Source: Sphingobium subterraneum
GTDB lineage: Bacteria; Pseudomonadota; Alphaproteobacteria; Sphingomonadales; Sphingomonadaceae
Length of the DNA stretch: 64,000 nt
NCBI RefSeq assembly: GCF_014199435.1
Contig: NZ_JACIJP010000001.1
Span: 186,001-250,000, forward strand
Direction of reading: 5' to 3'
Part shown: positions 7,635-16,729 of the stretch, in pieces
Numbering within the stretch: position 1 is the first letter of the stretch
Layout: each line of letters opens with the position of its first letter
Made by a program: the position numbers and the translations under genes
Notes under the pieces: model-generated
What the model was told of the DNA's origin: nothing
What the model saw: only the letters and a program-made list of their open reading frames with translations
Database searches by the model: none

Positions 7635-8656
7635 CTTTTGTACTCGATGAGGGCGGAGCGCCGTCGCGTAAGCCGGTGCCAGAGAAAACTCAGTGCGCCA
7701 GAAACCTGGGCGACTTTTCCCAAGAGGAGGAGTGCCGCGTCCGCTCGCGCGGCGCCCGGCGTTAGTCCACCCCTACGCAGATGGGCGCGCAGCCGGGCGA
7801 ATTGCACGAGGTAAAGCATCAGAATGGCGGTGGGAACGACCAGCGCAACCGGCGCAACCAACGCCGCAAAAAGACCAACTAGGGCGAATGCAGGAAATGC
7901 CAGCCCCCAGATCGCCAAGCTCGCACATTGCCTGACCCAGGAGGGATCGGCATTCTTGCCGTGGATCCAGACATGTTCGGCATAGGCATGTCCGGACCGC
8001 TTGGTTCGGCGCCACCAGGAACGGATGTCGTGGATATCGGCATCATGCCGCGTCATCTCCGCCGCGATGCGACGGATCTTCCACCCCTTGGCCCGCATGC
8101 GGAGGCAAAGGTCGGGTTCCTCTCCAGCGATCAGCGCCTCGGTATAACCACCAACCGCCGTCACCGCAGCGACACGCATCAGCGCATCCCCACCACAGGC
8201 GCGCACTTCGCCGACCGGGACATCCCATTCGCGGTCACATTGTGCGTTATAGATGCTGGCTTCAGGATGCATTTCGCGACGGCGTCCAAATACGACCGCC
8301 AAGCCCGGCTCCTTGGTCAGTGCGGCCAGCCCAGCAGTTAGCCAATCGGCATCGAGAGCGCAATCGCCGTCGATGAACTGCACATATTGGATGGAAGGAT
8401 GGTCGGCGAGCAGCCGATAAAGCCCGGCGTTACGGGCCCGTGCTGCGGTAAAGCCTGTTGATGTATCCAGATTGACGACCGACGCGCCGCTTTCCCGCGC
8501 GCGCTTGAGGCTTCCGTCAGTCGACCCGGAATCGACATAGACGACCGGCAGGCCGCGCGGCAGGGAAGCGAGACAGGCGACGAACCGCGCACCCTCGTTC
8601 CGCCCGATGGCGACGATGCCGACGGACCCGGCGTCCGATGACGGGGGGAGGCTCAT
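7631..8656 (-). CDS. Glycosyltransferase family 2 with C-terminal membrane segment
   Basis: The 341-residue protein has a GT-A domain: IVAIGRNEGARF at the N-terminus, VVYVDSGSTDGS, then FIDGDCALD, whose D-G-D is the metal-binding DxD. GGDALMR and AGEEPDLCLRMR (the ED motif that supplies the catalytic base) follow. Residues from about 243 on form hydrophobic helices, so it is membrane-attached. It should transfer a sugar to the polyprenyl-linked intermediate. It overlaps both neighbouring genes by 4 bases. Donor sugar unknown. Confidence 0.88.
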   Translation of the reverse strand: MSLPPSSDAGSVGIVAIGRNEGARFVACLASLPRGLPVVYVDSGSTDGSLKRARESGASVVNLDTSTGFTAARARNAGLYRLLADHPSIQYVQFIDGDCALDADWLTAGLAALTKEPGLAVVFGRRREMHPEASIYNAQCDREWDVPVGEVRACGGDALMRVAAVTAVGGYTEALIAGEEPDLCLRMRAKGWKIRRIAAEMTRHDADIHDIRSWWRRTKRSGHAYAEHVWIHGKNADPSWVRQCASLAIWGLAFPAFALVGLFAALVAPVALVVPTAILMLYLVQFARLRAHLRRGGLTPGAARADAALLLLGKVAQVSGALSFLWHRLTRRRSALIEYKR

Positions 8657-9690
8657 GCTTTGAACGACTGCCAGCGGGGAGGGGCGCCGGGAGCATCGCC
8701 CACACGGGCAATGGCATCAACTGCATCCTGCGGCCGGGGCGTCAACCCGCTTGCGAGCAACTGTGCCCGGTCACCCCGTCCGGAAAAGGATCGACGGCGG
8801 GACGGGGGCAGGAAGGATGTCACACGGGCGATCAGGTCGCCCACTAGCCAGGCGATGTTCGCGGTGAACAGGGTGCCCGCGCCCGATGTACGGGCCAGAT
8901 ACCGCCTGCGCGATTCGAACCAGTAACGGGGAAGGGCCTTCGCACTCGGCCCATCCCCGGACCGGACACCCGTCGAGACACCGCCAATGTGCATGACCCG
9001 GCTCGTGGGGACGTAGCGGACCGACCAGCCGTGCTGCCGCAAGCGGTGCAGTAACTCCACTTCTTCGAAATACAGGAAGAAGCCGTCGTCGAACAAGCCT
9101 GCCTGTTCCAGCGCAGCGGTGCGGAACAGGCAGGCTGCCCCCGCGACCCAGGCCACGTCGGCAGGTTCGTCGGTGTCGACGAAGATCGGCCGAAGACCGA
9201 GCATCCGGCCGATCCTGTGTGACCGGGTGCCCCGGACAAACTCGGTGGCGATACTGTGGTCGCGGAAGGCCGAGCCGGCCTTGCCCCCGTCCGGGTTCAG
9301 CAGGAGACTGCCGCACGCGCCGCCGTGGGGATGATCGCGCATGTCGTCGATCAAGGCTCTTATCGCACCGGGCTCGATAATGCAGTCCGGGTTAAGGACC
9401 ATCACGAAGTCGGGCCGTGCGTCAGTTGCCAACAGCCTCAGTATCGCCTGGTTGTTCGCCCAGCCAAAACCACCGTTGAGCGCGAGCGGCAACAGCGTGA
9501 CGAAGCCGTCGGCGATGAGGTCCGAGAGCGCGAGGGCGAGAATGTCGGGAGAGCCGTCTCCGGATGCATTGTCGACCAGCGTGACCGTCAGGTCCGGCAC
9601 GTTCTCCCGCTCCGCGACGAGCGAGCGAATGCACGCTATGCTCTCGTCCGGCGTGCGGTAGTTGACCATCACCACCGCACAGGAGGGCAT
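8653..9690 (-). CDS. Glycosyltransferase family 2, rhamnosyltransferase (WbbL)-like
   Basis: This 345-residue GT2 starts with AVVMVNYRTPDESIACI and TLVDNASGDGS. NGGFGWANNQAI and VMVLNPDCII follow, the N-x-G-F-x-x-x-N and N-P-D pattern typical of the WbbL-type rhamnosyl/fucosyl transferase group. FLYFEEVELLHRLR is the catalytic E-D/E-E region. The donor could be a 6-deoxyhexose, but that is family analogy. ATG 9690 is listed. An in-frame GTG at 9702 overlaps the previous stop (GTGA) and is an equally plausible, coupled start adding four residues. Confidence 0.85.
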   Translation of the reverse strand: MPSCAVVMVNYRTPDESIACIRSLVAERENVPDLTVTLVDNASGDGSPDILALALSDLIADGFVTLLPLALNGGFGWANNQAILRLLATDARPDFVMVLNPDCIIEPGAIRALIDDMRDHPHGGACGSLLLNPDGGKAGSAFRDHSIATEFVRGTRSHRIGRMLGLRPIFVDTDEPADVAWVAGAACLFRTAALEQAGLFDDGFFLYFEEVELLHRLRQHGWSVRYVPTSRVMHIGGVSTGVRSGDGPSAKALPRYWFESRRRYLARTSGAGTLFTANIAWLVGDLIARVTSFLPPSRRRSFSGRGDRAQLLASGLTPRPQDAVDAIARVGDAPGAPPRWQSFKA

Positions 9691-9698
9691 CGACCCGG

Positions 9699-10217
9699 TC
9701 ACCGCGCCACGACCCTCGCCGGGATACCCACAACCGTCGCGCCTTCCGGAACGTCGTCGACAACCACTGCATTCGCGCCAATCCGGGCGTAATTGCCGAT
9801 CGTGACCGGCCCGATGATTTTCGCGCCCGCTCCGACATCGACATGCGCGCCCAGCACTGGCACCCCTCTGCTGTTGGAGCCGAGCGTCACCTGCTGGAAG
9901 ATCAGACAATTCGGTCCGACGACGCTGTTGGGATGGATTACAATGCCATGGGGATGGGGGATCAGCAGACCTCCACCGATTTTGGCGTCCAGCGGGATGT
10001 CGCACCCGGTAACCACGGACCAGAACCGGTGGCGCCATTTCGCGATTTTACGCATGAACCCGTGGAACAGGTTATGGCCCGACCAGCGCTGGTGGCTCCG
10101 GATCGCGGCAAGGAACGAACGAGACGGATACCATTGCAACGCCCGCTTGTGCTCCCGGCTCCAGTCTGGAGTAATGGCTGTTGTTGCGTCACGGCCTGAC
10201 GCCGCATCAATAGGCAT
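9699..10217 (-). CDS. Second hexapeptide O-acyltransferase (serine acetyltransferase-like)
   Basis: The 172-residue protein carries left-handed beta-helix repeats (DIPLDAKIGGGLLIPHPHGIV and later turns) and the C-terminal ARIGANAVVVDDVPEGATVVG block. HPHGIVIH contributes the conserved active-site histidine of SAT-type enzymes. ATG 10217 overlaps the previous gene by 11 bases. It is the second such enzyme in the same operon, so the polymer may carry two acyl decorations, or the two enzymes may act on different residues. A serine metabolic role is unlikely given the context. Confidence 0.82.
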   Translation of the reverse strand: MPIDAASGRDATTAITPDWSREHKRALQWYPSRSFLAAIRSHQRWSGHNLFHGFMRKIAKWRHRFWSVVTGCDIPLDAKIGGGLLIPHPHGIVIHPNSVVGPNCLIFQQVTLGSNSRGVPVLGAHVDVGAGAKIIGPVTIGNYARIGANAVVVDDVPEGATVVGIPARVVAR

Positions 10218-11661
10218 GCCGATCCCAGACCAGCTTGATACAGGTTTCCAGGATGATGCGCATGTCGAACAGCGGCGACCAGTTTTCGATGTAATAGATA
10301 TCGTATTCGACGCGCTTCTTGGCACGGTCCATCGTATCGATTTCGCCGCGTAGCCCGCGCACCTGCGCCAGGCCGGTAATGCCGGGCTTCACCCTATGGC
10401 GGGCGGCGTAGCCATGGACGGCATCGTAATAGAAGCTGTCCCCCACACGCATTTCCGTCGCATGGGGCCGCGGCCCCACAATCGACATCTCGCCACGTAA
10501 CACGTTGATGAGCTGGGGCAACTCGTCAATGCTGAACCGGCGGATGAACCGGCCTACCCGGGTGACGCGCGGGTCGCCCTTGCGCGTTCGCTGCGCTCCG
10601 CTGACGTCCTGCTTGTTGACGTACATCGACCGGAATTTGAGAACGTCGATCTCAAGATTGTTGAAGCCAAAGCGCTTCTGACGGAACAGCAGCGGGCCAG
10701 GGCTGTCAATCTTGATCGCAATGGCCGTGGCGATCAGCAGCGGCGAAAGCAGGATGAGCGCAATGAGGGCAAGGACGCGGTCCTGAAACTCCTTCAGAAC
10801 TCCATCGAAATCGCGCATCGGTTGCTGCCATACATTGAGCACGGGAAGCGAGCCGATATAATTGACCCGATAGCGGTCACGCAGGATGAGGAATTCGCGC
10901 GGCATAATGCACACGTCAATGGCTCCGGCGCTAAGCTGTGCAACGATTTCTTTCAGCCGGTCATCCCGGACGTGGGGGAGGGCAACAATGAGCTGGTCCA
11001 GCCTGCCTTCACGGGCCAGAGCCAAAAGGCTGTCGAAGCCGCCCAGATAGGGAACGTTATCCAGTGCGGCGGTATCCACGCGCGATTTGCGGTCGTCTGC
11101 AAAGCCGATAACGTTGATGTGCGGCAGCCGCTCGATCTCCAGCAACTCAAGAACCCGCCCCGTGATCTCGCGGTCCGCTCCATAAATGGCAACGCGCTGG
11201 CCGATATGCCCTGCGCGCATCATCCGCCACATCAGGCGGCGTAGCATCATGCGGCTCAGCAACAGCATAATGAAGCTGCATCCGATGAAGATCAGACCGA
11301 AGCGGATCGAAAATTCGCGGATCATGCCGAATTGCGTGATGGTAAACGCTGTCAGCGTGATTGCGACGAGAAAGTCGACCAGCGTGCCCCGACCCATGTC
11401 GTCGCCTTCGCCGCGCAGCGCCGAGTACGCGTCGCGGGAAATGCGGATCAGGAAGAAGTTGATCGCCATGACGATGGCTGCGGTGACGTGCAGATGCACG
11501 TCGAGATAATAGCCCCAATACCAGGAATAATAGAGACGGGCGAGCCCGAACGACAGCAGGAAGCACAGGACGTCGTTGATGATACCGCCCGAGCGGAGCA
11601 CGTTCGACGTGAAGCGCACATATTTGTTACGCTTGGGTTTGTTGAGATCGGCTGGGATCAT
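10207..11661 (-). CDS. Undecaprenyl-phosphate sugar phosphotransferase (exopolysaccharide initiating enzyme)
   Basis: This 484-residue polyisoprenyl-phosphate hexose-1-phosphate transferase is of the WcaJ/GumD type. The N-terminal third has four or five membrane spans, a Rossmann-like CoA-binding fold follows (VAIYGADREITGRVLELLE), and the C-terminal catalytic domain holds KIDSPGPLLFRQKRFG, LKFRSM, SIDELPQLINVLRGEMSIVGPRP and KPGITGLAQV. It transfers a sugar phosphate, commonly glucose-1-P, to undecaprenyl phosphate, which starts each repeat unit. The start codon overlaps the TAA of the upstream TPR gene (TAATG). Confidence 0.93.
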   Translation of the reverse strand: MIPADLNKPKRNKYVRFTSNVLRSGGIINDVLCFLLSFGLARLYYSWYWGYYLDVHLHVTAAIVMAINFFLIRISRDAYSALRGEGDDMGRGTLVDFLVAITLTAFTITQFGMIREFSIRFGLIFIGCSFIMLLLSRMMLRRLMWRMMRAGHIGQRVAIYGADREITGRVLELLEIERLPHINVIGFADDRKSRVDTAALDNVPYLGGFDSLLALAREGRLDQLIVALPHVRDDRLKEIVAQLSAGAIDVCIMPREFLILRDRYRVNYIGSLPVLNVWQQPMRDFDGVLKEFQDRVLALIALILLSPLLIATAIAIKIDSPGPLLFRQKRFGFNNLEIDVLKFRSMYVNKQDVSGAQRTRKGDPRVTRVGRFIRRFSIDELPQLINVLRGEMSIVGPRPHATEMRVGDSFYYDAVHGYAARHRVKPGITGLAQVRGLRGEIDTMDRAKKRVEYDIYYIENWSPLFDMRIILETCIKLVWDRHAY

Positions 11662-13223
11662 TATATTTTTCCGAACAGGCCACGCCTGGATGACACGCCG
11701 GGCGGATCGTCCAGAGCAAAGAGCGTGGCGGCGGTCGCGTTTCCGGCTTGAGCTTCCCGCAAGCAGGAAGCATCGTTGTTCGCGCGGCATTGTGCGGCGA
11801 ACTCGCTCCAGGCCCGGACCGAAGCGGGGCTCGTGCGTGTGAACTGACGTGCGACGTTCATCGCACGGCTGTTATCACCGGAACTGTGTAGAAACTGCAA
11901 ATATTGTTTTAATAAAAACAGGTTTTGCGGCATTTTCTGAAGAGCCTCTTCATAAAGCTGCCGCGAGCGCCACTGGCGCCGCTGGGCAGCAAATGCCTTG
12001 GCCAAACTGTCATAAGCGGCCGGATTGAGCGGATCATCGCTTATCACCGATTGCAGATCCACGATAGCCTTTGGCGTGTTCCGGAACCGCAACTCCATCA
12101 TCCCGCGCAACAGCAGCGCGTCGGGGTTGTTCTTATCCTCCCGGAGAGCCTGCAGCATCAGAGACTTAGCCCCGGAGATATCCCCTTTGGCGTAGAGCGC
12201 CTGGGCGCGGATCGCGCTGATCCCCTGGCTCTTGTCCGCTGGCACCGCATTCATTACCCCGAGAGCGGCGTCGGGAAGACCATTGAGCAGCAAGGTACGC
12301 AGGGTCGCCCTGACGACCGGAAGATTGGGCGATGCGCCGATGGCGCGCTGGGTTTTGGCGTCCAGCGGATCGGAATCATATTCCGACCACATGCGAAAGA
12401 CCTGTTCTGCCTGGGCCGATGTGACCGTCGGGATAGCAAGCACGCGGGCCGATATGGGCCGCGCGGTATCCGCCTTGCCGGTCTTGTAAAGGAAATTGGC
12501 ATAATCGACCTGCGCATCCAGATCATCTTCTACGATCGGCATCAGGCGCTGGTAATTGGCCACCATCTTCTGCGCGTCACCAGCCTTCCGGTTGATGTTG
12601 AGAAGCGTCGTCAGCAGCAGCGGCGTTTCGCCTTTGCTGATAAGCGCCGTGTCGATCAGCGCGCGTGCTTCGGGGATCTTGCCCTGCTTCGCCAGAATAC
12701 GCGCCTTGATCGCGCTGGCGCCTTCGTCGCCCGGAGCCAGGGCGAGGGCCTTGTCGGCATATTCTGTGGCATCAGCAAAGCGGTTGCGGGTGAGGGCGGC
12801 TAGTGCCTTGACCTGATGCCCCACGAGCGACTGCGGTTGCAGAACAAGCAGGCGGTCCGCCGCGTCATTGGCCGCCTGTGTTTGCCCATATTGTGCGTTG
12901 AGCAACGCAAACTGCGTCAGCGCGTCCACATTGCTGGCGTCGAGATCCAGTGCCTGGGAATAGGATTGCAGTGCGGCGTCGTTTTTTTTGAGCGCCAGGT
13001 TTATGCGACCTTGCAGGACATAATAGTCGGCCACATCGTCCCGCTCGCTGATCGCTCTCATGATGATGATGTTTGCCCCAGGCAGGTTGCCCGCTTCCAG
13101 CAGCGTCTGGGCAAGCATTGCGTCCTGCGCTGCCTGCTCCTGGGAATGCCCGCACGCTGCGAGCAGCCCGAGGGAGGCGACAAAAGCAGCACGGCAAATT
13201 TTCCAACCTGAAACCCGGGGCAT
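11661..13223 (-). CDS. TPR-repeat lipoprotein, first gene of the exopolysaccharide synthesis operon
   Basis: The 520-residue product starts with a lipoprotein signal (hydrophobic stretch ending LAAC, predicted lipidated Cys near residue 24). The rest is a helical tetratricopeptide array, for example repeats around ADYYVLQGRINLALKKND and NPDALLLRGMMELRFR. It resembles the periplasmic TPR proteins of exosortase-linked EPS systems (PrsT-like). It probably acts as a scaffold between synthesis and export. ATG 13223 is preferred over a TTG at 13247, because the lipoprotein signal then starts at the right distance. Confidence 0.8.
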   Translation of the reverse strand: MPRVSGWKICRAAFVASLGLLAACGHSQEQAAQDAMLAQTLLEAGNLPGANIIIMRAISERDDVADYYVLQGRINLALKKNDAALQSYSQALDLDASNVDALTQFALLNAQYGQTQAANDAADRLLVLQPQSLVGHQVKALAALTRNRFADATEYADKALALAPGDEGASAIKARILAKQGKIPEARALIDTALISKGETPLLLTTLLNINRKAGDAQKMVANYQRLMPIVEDDLDAQVDYANFLYKTGKADTARPISARVLAIPTVTSAQAEQVFRMWSEYDSDPLDAKTQRAIGASPNLPVVRATLRTLLLNGLPDAALGVMNAVPADKSQGISAIRAQALYAKGDISGAKSLMLQALREDKNNPDALLLRGMMELRFRNTPKAIVDLQSVISDDPLNPAAYDSLAKAFAAQRRQWRSRQLYEEALQKMPQNLFLLKQYLQFLHSSGDNSRAMNVARQFTRTSPASVRAWSEFAAQCRANNDASCLREAQAGNATAATLFALDDPPGVSSRRGLFGKI

Positions 13224-13305
13224 GTTCGACCAATTGTCCTGACGCAAAAGCCGTTATTCTCTAAGCGCAAATTACATGGCATCGCAACATGACATCTGCC
13301 AGACT

Positions 13306-13319
13306 GCCGATATATCGGC
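13306..13319. promoter_or_regulatory. Perfect 14-bp palindrome in the divergent exopolysaccharide promoter region
   Basis: The sequence gccgatatatcggc is its own reverse complement. It lies in the 193-base gap between the two divergent exopolysaccharide operons, 83 bases upstream of the minus-strand start and 98 bases upstream of the plus-strand GTG. A second imperfect dyad, with GTGA and TCAC arms, spans 13361-13388. Both are candidate operators. No regulator gene is adjacent. Confidence 0.45.
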
Positions 13320-13416
13320 GGAATGGACGTTAACCTCGCTTTTGGATAGCAAGTCTATGAGGCTGTGATATATAGCCGGTCACGAGCCGTTTTGAACGAT
13401 ACAAGGATTAGAAAAA

Positions 13417-14025
13417 GTGTCGAAAGCTATTATCGTGGCGGCAGCAGCGAGCCTGCTTGCTTTGACTCCGAATGTTGCTGCTGCGCAGCAAGCCGCTGCG
13501 CGGGCGCAGCCGGGTTCGCCGTCCTACCGCATTAATGCCGGTGACGAGATCGAAGTGTATGTCTGGGGCGAAGAGCGTTTGCAGCGCGTGATCCGGGTGC
13601 TCCCGGACGGTACGTTCTCGTTCCCGCTAGCCGGTCAGATCATGGCGCAGGGGCAACTGCCTTCGCAGCTCGAGGCAGCCATCTCGAAGGGGCTGGAAAG
13701 CCAGTATCGCGGCCAGGTTCCGCAGGTTACCGTTTCGGTGAAGTCCCCGTCGGGTCTGCAATTTTCCGTCGTCGGTAAAGTCAAGGGTGCGGGCACATTC
13801 ACGCCCGGACGTTTCGTCAACCTGCTGGAGGCGCTCAGCCTCGCGGGCGGCGCGGATGAGTTTGCGAACCTCGATAACATCTCGATCATCCGTAAGACCG
13901 CAAACGGCCCCGTCATCATCAAGGGGCGGCTGGGATCGGTGCTCAAGGGCAATGTCTCGCAGCAGGATCTCGCCAGGGGGATTATTCCGGACATCGAAAG
14001 CGGTGATACGGTTATCGTTCCGTGA
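13417..14025 (+). CDS. Polysaccharide export protein (Wza/GumB family, SLBB domain)
   Basis: The 202-residue protein has an N-terminal signal peptide ending near AAAAQQ, a Poly_export domain (YRINAGDEIEVYVWGEERL, VLPDGTFSFPLAGQI) and one SLBB domain (FSVVGKVKGAGTF, VNLLEALSLAGG). It forms the periplasmic and outer-membrane export channel for the polymer. No lipobox is evident, so it may need the adjacent barrel protein as its outer-membrane partner. The GTG start has AAGGA nine bases upstream. It leads the plus-strand export operon. Confidence 0.92.
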   Translation: MSKAIIVAAAASLLALTPNVAAAQQAAARAQPGSPSYRINAGDEIEVYVWGEERLQRVIRVLPDGTFSFPLAGQIMAQGQLPSQLEAAISKGLESQYRGQVPQVTVSVKSPSGLQFSVVGKVKGAGTFTPGRFVNLLEALSLAGGADEFANLDNISIIRKTANGPVIIKGRLGSVLKGNVSQQDLARGIIPDIESGDTVIVP

Positions 14026-14063
14026 TGTCAGATATTCATAACAACAAAGGGGAGAGGCTGGGC

Positions 14064-15266
14064 ATGGTTACGCGTCTGGTCAAAGGAACTGCGCTGCTCT
14101 GCTCGCTGGCAGGGACATCGCAGGCTATCGGGGAAACGATGATTGGGGCCGATGTTTCGGCCAACGCACAATATTCGAGCAACCCCTATTCATCCACAAC
14201 CGGCAAGGCGTCGTCCGCGAGCGCGGTGGTGTCCGCCGACCCGTTCGTGCTGTGGCGTACCGAAAAGAGCACCACGCGGCTCTCGGGCAACATCAACCAC
14301 ACCGAATATTCGCGGATCTATGACAGCACGACAAATTTCGGCGCAAACCTTGCCGTAGACACCAAGCTTGATCCGCGCACCGGTCTTCGGTTTGGTCTCG
14401 GCTTTTCGAGCGCGATCCTTAATTCGAACCAGTTGGCGCTGAGCCCGGTGGTCGGCAATGGCGGCATCGTCGATCCGAACCTTCCTCCGGTCCTCGATCC
14501 TGTGCTCGCAAATGGGTTCCGGGATCGGCAGATCACGTACCAGGGCGACGCATCGATCGATCGTGCGCTGTCCGCGCGCGACCGTGTGAACGTTGGAATT
14601 TCCGGCGCTGCTACGCGGTTCAATGGCAATAATGGTAATCTGCGCGAGTATAATTACGGCCGGGGGCAGATCGGCTATCAACGCTCGCTCAATGCGCGCC
14701 TGTCTATCGGTGCATCGATGAGTGTCGCCGTGTCGGATTATTTGTCGCGCCGTCAGGGTGATGGCACGATTTATTCGCCGCAGCTGACCGTAAACTGGCA
14801 GCCCAACAGCCGCTGGACCATCAATGCGGCAGCGGGCGTAAGCCTCTCCGACCAGCATAATATTGTTGGCAAGGAGCAGACGACGTCCTTTTCCGGCTCC
14901 TTGTCCGCCTGCGAGTTGCAGAGTCTCGGCAGCCTGTGCATCACGGCGTCCCGTTCCGTTGTGCCCTCGTCACTCGCTGGCCTTTCGACGCAGACTTCGC
15001 TCGGTGCCTCCTACAGCCGTCGCCTTTCGGAACGCACGACCGCCAGCCTTTTTGCGTCCTATTCCCGCTCTTCAGAATCGAACGGTACGGGCGCGAGCAC
15101 GCTCGATTATCTGTCCAGCAACGCATCGCTCAGTCGGCGGCTTTCCCCACGGCTGAGCGCCTTTGTTTCGGCGGGATACACGGATAGCTTCAAGTCGGTG
15201 GTGAATCGTCCGGCTAATTATTTCGGTAGTGTCGGGGTAAAAATGAGGATCGGAAGCCTGCGATGA
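14064..15266 (+). CDS. Outer-membrane beta-barrel protein of the exopolysaccharide export operon
   Basis: After a signal peptide (TALLCSLAGTSQA) the 400-residue mature region is rich in alternating polar/hydrophobic segments with Tyr, Ser, Asn and Arg, and ends in a hydrophobic/aromatic strand. This is typical of a 16-18-strand outer-membrane barrel in sphingomonad exopolysaccharide loci. It likely supplies the outer-membrane pore working with the short SLBB protein just upstream. I chose ATG 14064 because GGGGAGAGG precedes it at good spacing. GTG 14022 or ATG 14025, overlapping the previous stop, are alternatives. The last 4 bases overlap the next gene. Confidence 0.78.
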   Translation: MVTRLVKGTALLCSLAGTSQAIGETMIGADVSANAQYSSNPYSSTTGKASSASAVVSADPFVLWRTEKSTTRLSGNINHTEYSRIYDSTTNFGANLAVDTKLDPRTGLRFGLGFSSAILNSNQLALSPVVGNGGIVDPNLPPVLDPVLANGFRDRQITYQGDASIDRALSARDRVNVGISGAATRFNGNNGNLREYNYGRGQIGYQRSLNARLSIGASMSVAVSDYLSRRQGDGTIYSPQLTVNWQPNSRWTINAAAGVSLSDQHNIVGKEQTTSFSGSLSACELQSLGSLCITASRSVVPSSLAGLSTQTSLGASYSRRLSERTTASLFASYSRSSESNGTGASTLDYLSSNASLSRRLSPRLSAFVSAGYTDSFKSVVNRPANYFGSVGVKMRIGSLR

Positions 15267-16729
15267 ATTCCTATCTTGACGTATCAGACCGGATTGAGGC
15301 GCAGGTTGAGGGTGGATCGCTGCTCTCGCACATTCCGGCGATTCTCAAGCAGCGCAAATGGTTCCTCATCATCCCCGCGATCGTTTTTGCGCTGGTGGGC
15401 GTGGTTGCGGCATTCGTGCTTCCGGTCAAGTATCAGTCACGAGCCGTTCTGCTCGTCGAAGCTCCGCTGCTTCCCGAAGCGGTGACTGATGCCGACACGT
15501 CAGGGGTAGTGGACCAGCGCATGGCGAAAATCCGCCAGCAGGTGATGAGCCGCCCGCAATTGATTGAGTTGATCCAGACGAACGGATTGTACAGCGATGA
15601 ACTGCGGCGCTCCTCGCTTTCGGAAGTGATCGAGCAGATGCGGGGGTCGATCCAGATCGATCCGGTGACGGCGGAAATCCAGCAGGCGGGCAGTGGTCGC
15701 AAGAGCACCATCGCCTTCTCGATGCAGTATCTCTATTCTGATCCGGTCAAGGCGCAGGCTGTCGCGCAGGCGTTGACGGAGCGCGTGCTGGAGATCGATT
15801 CCACCGCGACCGCCGAACAGGCTGCCAACACCGTGCAATTCCTGACCGACCAGGCGGCCGATGTGCAGGCCCAGATTTCGGTGCTCGAGACGCAAATCTC
15901 GGGCATCAAGGCGCGTAACGGGTCGGTCCTGTCCAGCGCCGGCATGACGATGATCGGCGGGAACAGCGGCAGCTATGATGCACAGATTGCCGCTCTCCAG
16001 CGTGACAATTCGGTACTCAACAGCCAGCGGTCTATGGCAAGGACGTCGGCGGATCGCGACCCTGTGGTGTCATCGGCAGAGGCCGCGTTGGCATCGGCGC
16101 GGGCAAGCTATTCCGAAAGCCATCCCGACGTGGTGCTGGCCAAACAGCGACTGGCCGAGGCGCGCCGTCTGGCTTCCAGCAACCAAACGAAGCAGCCCGT
16201 GGACGATATCAACGAGCAGATCGCGTTCAACAATCGCCAGATCGCCGCGCTACAGTCGGCACGGGCACAGGATTCCGCGCGAATGTCGGCTGCCATGGGC
16301 GCGCAGTCCAAGGCACCGGTGGTCACCGAGCAGATAGCGCAACTCCAGCAGCGGCTCGATACGCTCTATTCGCAATATCAGGGAATTTCCGGCCGGTTGC
16401 TGAACGCGCAGGCCGGTAAGAAGGCTGAGGACTCGCAACAGGGCGAACGCCTTTCCGTCATCGATCCTCCCGTGGTGCCTGACAAGCCGATTTCGCCCAA
16501 CCGTCCGATGTTGATGGCAGGGGGGCTGGCCGGGGGCCTGGGGCTGGGCCTGATGTTGGTACTGGGCATTGAAATCCTGCTTCGTCCCATCCGTGACGTC
16601 GACGCGCTTCAGGAAATCCTCGGTGAACCGCCGCTCGTCGTGGTGCCGACCGTGCGCGCGCTCAAGGAACAGAAGCTTGCCTGGTACCGGCGGCTATGGC
16701 CGTTCGGGCGGCGGGAAAAAATGGCATGA
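15263..16729 (+). CDS. Polysaccharide co-polymerase / chain-length determinant (Wzz/GumC type, kinase domain absent)
   Basis: The 488-residue protein has a membrane span at about 33-54, a long periplasmic coiled-coil region (roughly 180-400, with heptad-rich Gln/Ala/Leu stretches), the P-x-x-P-x-x-P-N-R-P motif, and a second span at about 420-445, then a short cytoplasmic tail. This is the Wzc/GumC architecture without the BY-kinase domain, which is the next gene. It controls chain length and connects polymerisation to export. It overlaps the kinase gene by 4 bases (ATGA). Confidence 0.9.
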   Translation: MNSYLDVSDRIEAQVEGGSLLSHIPAILKQRKWFLIIPAIVFALVGVVAAFVLPVKYQSRAVLLVEAPLLPEAVTDADTSGVVDQRMAKIRQQVMSRPQLIELIQTNGLYSDELRRSSLSEVIEQMRGSIQIDPVTAEIQQAGSGRKSTIAFSMQYLYSDPVKAQAVAQALTERVLEIDSTATAEQAANTVQFLTDQAADVQAQISVLETQISGIKARNGSVLSSAGMTMIGGNSGSYDAQIAALQRDNSVLNSQRSMARTSADRDPVVSSAEAALASARASYSESHPDVVLAKQRLAEARRLASSNQTKQPVDDINEQIAFNNRQIAALQSARAQDSARMSAAMGAQSKAPVVTEQIAQLQQRLDTLYSQYQGISGRLLNAQAGKKAEDSQQGERLSVIDPPVVPDKPISPNRPMLMAGGLAGGLGLGLMLVLGIEILLRPIRDVDALQEILGEPPLVVVPTVRALKEQKLAWYRRLWPFGRREKMA

